Shown here: positions 1-5,207 of the stretch, one piece after another
Position numbering within the stretch: position 1 is the stretch's first letter
How the letters are laid out: each line of letters begins with the position of its first letter
Source of the DNA: an uncultured Prevotella sp.
Lineage (GTDB): Bacteria > Bacteroidota > Bacteroidia > Bacteroidales > Bacteroidaceae
Reading direction: 5' to 3'
Assembly: GCA_900552675.1 (NCBI GenBank)
Contig: USAI01000079.1
Span: 1-10,835, forward strand
DNA: 10,835 nucleotides
Translations under genes and position numbers: made by a program
The notes under the pieces: generated by a model
What the model saw: only the letters and a program-made list of their open reading frames with translations
What the model was told of the DNA's origin: nothing
Databases searched by the model: none

Positions 1-640
1 CGGCAATATCATTCATCGTGTAACCTTGGGCAGACAATCTCAAAACATCTCTCTCAGTCTCGCTCAAGGTTATGCCTTCTTTCTTTTCCCACTTGTGGCG
101 CGAGGTGGAGTATTCGTAATAGCCGTGCTCACCATTCTTCTGCATGATGATATGTCCCGGCTCGTCGGTTGCCGCCAATGATACGGTGCAAAGGGCAAGC
201 CATATTCTTCCATCAGCAGAAAGGAGGATAGGGGTGAGGTGATGATGAATCAATCGGCTATTCTTGCCATTGGTAAGATGAAAGTCGTACGAGATGCTGT
301 AGTCAAGACGGTCGCCCACAGGCAATTCGTTGAAATGATCAAACCCTTTCTTGTTCACTTCGATCAGCATCTGCAGGTCGGCATCCGGAACATGGTCGAT
401 ATACATCTGATAACCAGCCTCCATCAATTGCTCGGGTTCCAATCCGCAGAGATAAGCGAGATTATCAGATGCATAGATGAAATCCTGATGAAAATAGTCG
501 ATGATGTACACGCATTGGTAGGTGCTGCGAGCAAAAGCCTTTACTGCATTCACCAATAATTCAATCTTGTCGTAATCTTCCTTGCTGATATGGTTCACCA
601 CATTCGAATGGAGGAAGAAGTCATTCTTGTCGTTGCTCAT
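1..640 (-). CDS. PAS-like sensor / LuxR-type HTH transcriptional regulator, 3' end outside window
   Basis: The minus strand reads open from an ATG at 640 to the window edge, giving 213 codons with no stop, so the gene is cut at its 3' end. Residues about 40-155 look like a PAS fold: an aromatic-rich start, then a pattern like PAS_3 domains with 'YDFHLTNGKNSRLI' and a closing 'GRIWLALCTVSLA'. Residues 191-213 match the first helices of a LuxR/GerE DNA-binding domain (LSETERDVLRLSAQGYTMNDIA, resembling the family pattern LTxRExEVLxLxAxGxxxxEIA). The missing part should be the recognition helix and about 30 more residues. The architecture suggests a cytoplasmic one-component regulator sensing a small ligand or redox state; the ligand cannot be told. 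No clear TAnnTTTG box was found upstream. A perfect 14-base AT palindrome lies 56 bases before the start. Family assignment is firm; the signal sensed is unknown. Confidence 0.85.
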   Translation of the reverse strand, partial: MSNDKNDFFLHSNVVNHISKEDYDKIELLVNAVKAFARSTYQCVYIIDYFHQDFIYASDNLAYLCGLEPEQLMEAGYQMYIDHVPDADLQMLIEVNKKGFDHFNELPVGDRLDYSISYDFHLTNGKNSRLIHHHLTPILLSADGRIWLALCTVSLAATDEPGHIIMQKNGEHGYYEYSTSRHKWEKKEGITLSETERDVLRLSAQGYTMNDIA

Positions 641-695
641 AAGCAAATTGTCTATAAGGAAAAACAGAAACTTTTTGTCGTTTTCTTAACAATTT

Positions 696-709
696 AATAA
701 TATATTATT
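696..709. promoter_or_regulatory. 14-base perfect AT palindrome upstream of LuxR-type gene
   Basis: AATAATATATTATT is a perfect palindrome 56 bases before the regulator's ATG. Symmetric sites at this distance can be operators, for example for autoregulation, but in AT-rich spacers such palindromes also arise by chance. An operator role is inference only. Confidence 0.25.
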
Positions 710-750
710 GCGAGTATTTGTTTTTAGCAAAACGGATGTGCCCTCCAAGT

Positions 751-776
751 AGGATGGGGTCTCTGTGCCCCGTCCT
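751..776. repeat. GC-rich palindrome, REP-like candidate
   Basis: AGGATGGGG (751-759) pairs with CCCCGTCCT (768-776) as a 9-bp stem with one wobble, around the loop TCTCTGTG. Neither side is followed directly by a T run, so it is a poor intrinsic terminator. Its GC-rich form in an AT-rich spacer looks like a dispersed extragenic palindrome. I recall similar 'GGGG-TCTCTGTG-CCCC' elements in gut bacterial genomes, but cannot confirm this here. Confidence 0.45.
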
Positions 777-853
777 CCAGCACCCTGCACTTTTAAATAG
801 ATACCTTCACATATTAGATGCAGAGATATTTACAATGAAATAAGGGCTATCTT

Positions 854-1582
854 CTAACGAACAAACCGTAGTCGTACCCATAACCATCGTGGTATGAGCT
901 GCCAGACCGAAACCAGGAGGCGGTAGCGCCAGTCGATGGTGACGGTGGCTTTGCCACGTTTCACGGCTTTTACAATGGTGTGGGCCACATCTTCGGCCTT
1001 CAGCTGCAAGGGGAAATGGCTGCCCGCAATGAGGTCGGTGGCTACAAAACCTGGCCTTATGTCGGTGATGCCGATGTTCAGCCTGCGCATGCGAGCCTGT
1101 TGAGCTAAACATTCAAGATAGTGTGCTTGAAAACGCTTCGTGGCCGAATAGGCTGGTGCTGCCCCTAAGCCCCGTGTGCGAGCAATAGAGGTGATACAGG
1201 CTATGCGCCCATTGGGGTTGTGCTGCGCCATATAGTTGAAGGCCGCTGTCACCATGCGCGTAAAGCCCATAGCGTTAGTTTGCACTGTCAGCAGCTCGCG
1301 CTCGGTGTTCAGTTCGCAGTTTTCCCAACCTATGCCCGAACTATGAAAATAAAGATCCATGCCCCCCAGCTCGTCTATCAGCTCGTGCAGGTGCTTTACC
1401 GCCTCAGTGTCGTTCACATTGATAGGGCGATAGGCCACAATATTAGCTTCGGCATTTACCGCTTCGGCCAGACGGTCGGCCCGTCTTCCTGCAACGCCCA
1501 CAGCATATCCTTGTCGTGCCAGCAGGCGCGCTACCTCCAGTCCGATGCCCGATGTGGCACCCATCACAATTGCTTTTTTCAT
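854..1582 (-). CDS. SDR-family NAD(P)-dependent oxidoreductase
   Basis: This encodes a 242-residue classical short-chain dehydrogenase/reductase. The Rossmann cofactor motif is G8-A-T-S-G-I-G14. The catalytic tetrad is visible as N103, S132, Y145 and K149 (YSATK). Arg pair R33-R34 after the second beta strand suggests NADPH rather than NADH. 'RPGFVATDL' at 176-184 is the usual PG motif after strand 6. The tail (about 217-242) is rich in Trp, Leu and Arg, as in several membrane-associated SDRs, so it may sit at the membrane. The reading frame is open back to an ATG at 1702, but I chose the ATG at 1582: the Rossmann strand begins right there, and a TACCTTTG -7 box at 1615-1608 lies inside the longer version. 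The substrate cannot be predicted. The gene diverges from the lipoprotein gene. Confidence 0.9.
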   Translation of the reverse strand: MKKAIVMGATSGIGLEVARLLARQGYAVGVAGRRADRLAEAVNAEANIVAYRPINVNDTEAVKHLHELIDELGGMDLYFHSSGIGWENCELNTERELLTVQTNAMGFTRMVTAAFNYMAQHNPNGRIACITSIARTRGLGAAPAYSATKRFQAHYLECLAQQARMRRLNIGITDIRPGFVATDLIAGSHFPLQLKAEDVAHTIVKAVKRGKATVTIDWRYRLLVSVWQLIPRWLWVRLRFVR

Positions 1583-1607
1583 TGTTTTGCTATGTTTTTC
1601 CTGGTTG

Positions 1608-1615
1608 CAAAGGTA
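1608..1615 (-). promoter_or_regulatory. -7 promoter box of the SDR gene
   Basis: On the minus strand this reads TACCTTTG, a perfect match to the Bacteroidota -7 consensus TAnnTTTG. It lies 25 bases before the ATG at 1582, giving a leader of roughly 18 bases. A TTTG lies upstream but only 12 bases away, closer than the usual 19-21, so the -33 element is weak or missing. Confidence 0.6.
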
Positions 1616-1712
1616 AGCTTTCTTTTCCAAATATCGTCCCTTTATCCTGTGCTTTGTGCTATTGTTTCTTGTTTTTCTATCATTGATAGGCTTATAATTC
1701 AATATTTTTATC

Positions 1713-1720
1713 TAATTTTG
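1713..1720 (+). promoter_or_regulatory. -7 promoter box of the lipoprotein gene
   Basis: TAATTTTG matches TAnnTTTG and lies 28 bases before the ATG at 1749. No TTTG or TTG is found at the expected -33 spacing. It shares the 1583-1748 spacer with the divergent SDR promoter, and the two boxes are about 100 bases apart. Confidence 0.5.
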
Positions 1721-1748
1721 TAGCCTATATAATTCATTCAATTCTTGT

Positions 1749-2513
1749 ATGAACAAAAAACTGATATTGAAGATATTGGCTTTCATTGCCGTGGTGGCCA
1801 TCACCGCTTGTACGGGTCGAAAAGCTGACAATGGCGAGCTGGCGAAAAGCGAGTCGCTGATTGAGCTGAAGGGCGACAGCACCATTTATGGTTTGGTGTG
1901 TGATGGCTGCACCGACTCGGTGCTGGTGATGCTGCCCGCCGACGTGAGCGACCCCATAAAATACGACATTATTGATGCCTTTCAGGCACACCAGGTGTTT
2001 GGCAAGATGCGCATTGGCGACCGTGTAGCCATTCTTCTCGACCCCACCGACCACCATGTGGCGCAGCTGGTGGTGAACCTTGACGACCTGAAGGGCACGT
2101 GGAGCTATGAGGTGATGCCACAGTTTCGCGATTTTGCCAGCATGAGCAAACGCATGCAGCGACGCATGATGCAGAATATGCCCGACTCGGTGAAACAGGC
2201 CTTCCTGGTGCCACGTAGGCATGGCTTTACGCTGAAACGCGAGAATATAGCTGCCCCCATAGGCCTCATGCCGCACGAAAACGCCCTTGACGACGAGAGC
2301 CCCGTGGTTTATCCCAATGTGCCTTTCTATACCGAGTGGCATCTGTGGAACGGAAAACTGCTGTTGGTGCGCCACGATCACATGAGCCCGACTCACAGCA
2401 AAAACGATGTGCGCATTGACACGGCGCAAATACTAATGCTGCGCCCCGACACGCTGGTGCTGCAATTTGCCGACCATGTGCAAGGTTATAGTCACACCGC
2501 CGAAAAGCGATAG
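1749..2513 (+). CDS. Bacteroidales lipoprotein of unknown function
   Basis: This encodes 254 residues starting with a clear lipoprotein signal: two Lys, a hydrophobic stretch (5-18) and the lipobox I-T-A-C with C21 as the lipidated cysteine. The residues after C21 (TGRKADNGE) do not form the acidic run linked with surface export in Bacteroidota, so a periplasm-facing position is the default guess. The mature part has a C51-D-G-C54 pair inside a beta-like stretch ('STIYGLVCDGCTDSVLVML'). A 'DLKGTWSYE' segment and a Trp-containing C-terminal part with alternating hydrophobics suggest a small beta-barrel or lipocalin-like fold; this is inference. A Met/Arg-rich helix lies at about 130-150. I do not recognise a named family. 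A -7 box at 1713 supports its own promoter, and no terminator is evident before the next gene. Confidence 0.8.
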   Translation: MNKKLILKILAFIAVVAITACTGRKADNGELAKSESLIELKGDSTIYGLVCDGCTDSVLVMLPADVSDPIKYDIIDAFQAHQVFGKMRIGDRVAILLDPTDHHVAQLVVNLDDLKGTWSYEVMPQFRDFASMSKRMQRRMMQNMPDSVKQAFLVPRRHGFTLKRENIAAPIGLMPHENALDDESPVVYPNVPFYTEWHLWNGKLLLVRHDHMSPTHSKNDVRIDTAQILMLRPDTLVLQFADHVQGYSHTAEKR

Positions 2514-2584
2514 GCTGAGGGGTGATAATCGTCAAGAAGTACTAAAAAATACATTATATATATGGTGGTCTGACATTTTTTGTC

Positions 2585-2592
2585 TAATTTTG
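2585..2592 (+). promoter_or_regulatory. -7 promoter box of the OadA-like gene
   Basis: TAATTTTG matches the Bacteroidota -7 consensus. Transcription would start near 2599, leaving a leader of about 74 bases before the ATG at 2673, which contains the hairpin at 2605-2626. No good -33 TTTG is seen at the right distance. Confidence 0.5.
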
Positions 2593-2604
2593 CACCGCTA
2601 TATG

Positions 2605-2626
2605 TGTTGCGGCTTGTTCCGCAGCA
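2605..2626 (+). promoter_or_regulatory. 5' leader hairpin of the OadA-like gene
   Basis: TGTTGCGG (2605-2612) pairs fully with CCGCAGCA (2619-2626), with one wobble, around loop CTTGTT. It would form at the very 5' end of the mRNA, some 46 bases before the start codon. It could stabilise the 5' end or be a regulatory element. It has no T run, so it is not a terminator. Confidence 0.4.
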
Positions 2627-2672
2627 AGCAAACAGAAAACAATATTGTATCATATACATATATAGATAAAAT

Positions 2673-4445
2673 ATGAAAAAGAAAATTCAATTCAGTCTCG
2701 TATATCGTGACATGTGGCAGTCGTCGGGTAAATTTCAGCCCCGCAAAGACCAGTTGGAGCGCATCGCTCCCGTCATTATCGACATGGGTTGCTTTGCCCG
2801 TGTTGAGACCAATGGCGGTGCCTTTGAACAAGTAAACCTGTTGGCTGGCGAAAACCCCAATGATGCCGTTCGTGCTTTCTGTAAGCCCTTTAATGAGGTA
2901 GGCATCAAGACACACATGCTTGATCGCGGATTGAACGCCCTTCGTATGTACACTGTGCCTGATGATGTTCGACAGCTCATGTACAAGGTAAAACACGCTC
3001 AGGGCGTTGATATCACACGTATATTCTGTGGATTGAATGATGTGCGCAACATCATCCCCAGCATCAAGTGGGCTGCCGAGGCAGGTATGACTCCTCAGGC
3101 CACACTCTGCATCACCACATCGCCCGTACACACCGTTGAATATTACAGCAACATTGCCGACCAGGTGATTGCTGCTGGCGCAAAGGAAATCTGCTTGAAG
3201 GATATGGCTGGTATTGGTCAGCCCGCTATGTTGGGCCGCCTCACTCGCACCATCAAGGAGAACCATCCCGACATCATCATCGAGTATCACGGACACTCTG
3301 GCCCCGGCCTCTCAATGGCCTCTATCCTTGAGGTTTGTAACAATGGTGCCGACATTATCGACACCGCTATGGAGCCACTGTCATGGGGTAAGGTGCATCC
3401 CGATATCATCTCGGTACAGAGCATGCTGAAGAACGAGGGCTTTGATGTGCCCGAGATCAACATGAACGCCTATATGAAGGCTCGCTCGCTCACACAAGAG
3501 TTTATCGACGAGTGGCTGGGCTACTGGATTAACCCCGCTAACAAGCACATGTCGTCATTGCTCTTAGGCTGTGGCTTGCCTGGTGGCATGATGGGTTCGA
3601 TGATGGCCGACCTGGGTGGTATTCGCACCGCTATCAACAACATTCGCAAGAAGAAGAACGAGGCCGAACTGAGCATGGACGATATGCTGGTGAAGCTGTT
3701 CAACGAGGTTGAATATGTATGGCCACGCGTAGGCTATCCTCCATTGGTAACACCGTTCTCACAGTATGTGAAGAACATCGCGCTGATGAACCTTCTCACC
3801 CTGGAACAGGGCAAGGGCCGCTTCGTGATGATGGACGATGCCATGTGGGGCATGATCTTGGGCAAGAGCGGAAAGATTCCTGGAACCATCGATGCCGAAC
3901 TGCTGGAGTTGGCTAAGGCTCAGGGCCGCGAGTTTACCGATGCCGACCCCCACACCCTCATCCCCAATGCGCTTGACGACTTCAAGAAGGAGATGGACGA
4001 GAACGGATGGGACTATGGTAAAGACAACGAAGAACTGTTTGAGCTGGCTATGCACCCCGAGCAGTATCGCAACTTCAAGAGCGGACAGGCTAAGAAAAAC
4101 TTCTTGGCCGACCTGCAGCAACTGAAGGATGCCAAGCTGGGTAGCAACCTGTCGCCCGAGCAGATTAGCGCCTTCAAACATGCGAAGGCCGACGCTATCG
4201 TGGCACCTGTTAAGGGGCAAATTTTCTGGGAGTTTAATGGCGAGGGCGAGTGTGCCCCCTCTGTTGAGCCCTTCATCGGAAAAGAATATAAGGAAGGCGA
4301 CGCCTTCTGCTGGATAGAGGCTCCTTGGGGCGAGTTTGTCGAGGTGCAGGCTGCACTGGGTGGCAAGCTTGTTGAAATTAATGCCAAGCAGGGCGCTAAG
4401 ATACAGAAGGGCGACGTAATCGCCTATATTGAGCGCGAACAATAA
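2673..4445 (+). CDS. oadA: OadA / pyruvate carboxylase subunit B-like protein lacking biotin Lys and catalytic Thr
   Basis: This encodes 590 residues, the usual length for the oxaloacetate decarboxylase alpha subunit. Residues 1-265 form the HMGL-like TIM barrel: R12-D13 and Q16 ('YRDMWQS'), the K176-D177 loop (LKDMAG, normally the carbamylated metal-site Lys) and H206-x-H208. Residues 290-480 match the conserved PYC/OADA region (GLPGGM at 301-306, GYPPLVTPFSQ at 354-364). Residues 508-588 are a biotinyl-carrier fold ('APVKGQIF' to 'QKGDVIAYIE'). Two key positions differ. The biotin site EAMKM reads E549-A-P-W552-G, so Trp replaces the biotinylated Lys. By my ungapped alignment to pyruvate carboxylase 'SGxTSQP', the catalytic Thr is K240. 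Family members move CO2 between oxaloacetate/pyruvate and biotin; this one probably cannot by the standard route. No beta or gamma subunit or biotin carboxylase is nearby. Family membership is sure; activity is doubtful. Confidence 0.9.
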   Translation: MKKKIQFSLVYRDMWQSSGKFQPRKDQLERIAPVIIDMGCFARVETNGGAFEQVNLLAGENPNDAVRAFCKPFNEVGIKTHMLDRGLNALRMYTVPDDVRQLMYKVKHAQGVDITRIFCGLNDVRNIIPSIKWAAEAGMTPQATLCITTSPVHTVEYYSNIADQVIAAGAKEICLKDMAGIGQPAMLGRLTRTIKENHPDIIIEYHGHSGPGLSMASILEVCNNGADIIDTAMEPLSWGKVHPDIISVQSMLKNEGFDVPEINMNAYMKARSLTQEFIDEWLGYWINPANKHMSSLLLGCGLPGGMMGSMMADLGGIRTAINNIRKKKNEAELSMDDMLVKLFNEVEYVWPRVGYPPLVTPFSQYVKNIALMNLLTLEQGKGRFVMMDDAMWGMILGKSGKIPGTIDAELLELAKAQGREFTDADPHTLIPNALDDFKKEMDENGWDYGKDNEELFELAMHPEQYRNFKSGQAKKNFLADLQQLKDAKLGSNLSPEQISAFKHAKADAIVAPVKGQIFWEFNGEGECAPSVEPFIGKEYKEGDAFCWIEAPWGEFVEVQAALGGKLVEINAKQGAKIQKGDVIAYIEREQ

Positions 4446-4462
4446 TCGCCTTATCGCCTTTT

Positions 4463-4536
4463 GATGCATAACCGCTCTTGCCAGCCCTCTCACCCCGTTG
4501 CGGGGGGCGCGACGGGCGGTTATGCATCTGTTTTAT
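4463..4536 (+). terminator. Large stem-loop between the OadA-like and HD genes, terminator-like
   Basis: GATGCATAACCGC (4463-4475) is matched perfectly by GCGGTTATGCATC (4516-4528), a 13-bp outer stem. Inside it, CCCGTTGCG (4494-4502) pairs with CGCGACGGG (4508-4516) around a GGGGG loop; the last base is shared with the outer stem. A T-rich tract (TGTTTTATT) follows at 4529-4537. The form suits an intrinsic terminator for the OadA-like gene. It ends only a few bases before the HD gene's ATG at 4542, and no promoter box fits between, so it may instead be an attenuator-like leader element of that gene. Confidence 0.5.
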
Positions 4537-4541
4537 TCTAT

Positions 4542-5078
4542 ATGATATATAAACAGATTATTGACAAATATTACGCCCAACAGCCCGACCTGATGCACAT
4601 ACTGATGGTGCACAGCGAGGCAGTGGCACAGCGTGCTTTGCGCATCTGCGACGCGCACCCCGAGCTGGGTGCCGACCGCCAGTTTGTGTACGAGGCCGCC
4701 ATGTTGCACGACATTGGCATTGTGCAGTGCGATGCGCCTGGCATCTGTTGCCACGGCACACAGCCCTACATCTGTCACGGTATCTTGGGCGCCAAGATGT
4801 TGCGAGCCGAAGGTTTGGAGCAGCATGCACGTGTGTGCGAACGTCATACGGGTGCGGGGCTCTCGGCCGACGATATCATTCGACAGCAGTTGCCTCTTCC
4901 GCATCTCGATTTCTTGCCTGTAAGCATCGAAGAACAGATTATCTGTTATGCCGATAAGTTTTATTCAAAGAGTCATATCGACCGCGAAAAAACATTGGCA
5001 CAGGCCGAGAAAACTATCGCCCGCTTCGGACAAGATAGCCTTGAGAGGTTTCTGCAGTGGGAACGTCGGTTCGAATGA
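4542..5078 (+). CDS. HD-domain (HDIG) phosphohydrolase
   Basis: This encodes a 178-residue HD-superfamily metal-dependent phosphohydrolase. The metal ligands of the H...HD...D pattern are visible as H24, H56-D57 (MLHDIG) and D138 (YADKF). H79 and H102 fit the additional metal-binding histidines of two-metal HD enzymes. The protein is essentially only this domain, cytoplasmic, with no transmembrane segment. Family members hydrolyse nucleotides or other phosphate esters; the substrate here is unknown. The frame is open from 4461, but the extra 27 residues would be encoded by the large stem-loop and look unnatural. Family homology begins just after 'MIYKQIIDKYY', so I prefer ATG 4542. It lies 96 bases after the OadA-like gene and 129 before lptD, on the same strand, so co-transcription is possible unless the stem-loop terminates. 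Confidence 0.85.
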   Translation: MIYKQIIDKYYAQQPDLMHILMVHSEAVAQRALRICDAHPELGADRQFVYEAAMLHDIGIVQCDAPGICCHGTQPYICHGILGAKMLRAEGLEQHARVCERHTGAGLSADDIIRQQLPLPHLDFLPVSIEEQIICYADKFYSKSHIDREKTLAQAEKTIARFGQDSLERFLQWERRFE

Positions 5079-5108
5079 ACAGGCGCTTGTGTGCGCACTC
5101 TTCGGACA

Positions 5109-5186
5109 ATTCGTAATTCACAATTCATCATTCGTAATTTATCATATGATAGCCAAAGGTTGTTGTGCCTTTATACAACCACCTTT
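5109..5186 (+). repeat. Intergenic AT repeats and hairpin before lptD
   Basis: ATTCGTAATT occurs twice, at 5109-5118 and 5130-5139, in an AT-rich run. Further on, AAAGGTTGTTGT (5155-5166) pairs with ACAACCACCTTT (5175-5186), 11 of 12 positions, around an 8-base loop. No T run follows, so this is more likely a leader structure of lptD than a terminator. No TAnnTTTG box is seen in this gap. Confidence 0.35.
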
Positions 5187-5207
5187 CGGTATTCGTACAA
5201 ATAGAAA

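Larger units (their letters stand above)
641..853. other. Intergenic region between the LuxR-type gene and the SDR gene
   Basis: This 213-base stretch has no gene I can support. It contains the AT palindrome at 696-709 and a GC-rich hairpin at 751-776. The rest is AT-rich and unremarkable. Both flanking genes point to the left, so it serves as the 3' flank of the SDR gene and the leader of the regulator gene. Confidence 0.6.

Noticed and set aside
239..559. Plus-strand open frame of 106 codons
   Set aside because: It is antisense to the LuxR-type gene, whose frame is continuous and gives recognisable domains.
1583..1702. A 40-residue N-terminal extension of the SDR protein
   Set aside because: The extension is polar and basic, has no signal or domain, and would cover the -7 box at 1608-1615. 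The Rossmann fold begins right at ATG 1582.
1734..2429. Minus-strand open frame of 231 codons
   Set aside because: It is a His/Val-rich antisense shadow of the lipoprotein gene, which has a lipobox and a promoter.
2467..2676. Short plus-strand frame between the lipoprotein and the OadA-like gene
   Set aside because: It overlaps the lipoprotein 3' end, covers the promoter and leader hairpin, and has no recognisable features.
3759..4493. Minus-strand open frame of 244 codons
   Set aside because: It is an antisense shadow within the OadA-like gene and resembles no family.
4461..4541. A 27-residue N-terminal extension of the HD protein
   Set aside because: It would be encoded by the large stem-loop, has odd composition, and precedes the region where the HD family normally starts. 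ATG 4542 fits better.
5109..5139. Attachment site or mobile-element end formed by the ATTCGTAATT pair
   Set aside because: The repeat is only 10 bases, AT-rich and local, with no transposase or target-site signature.
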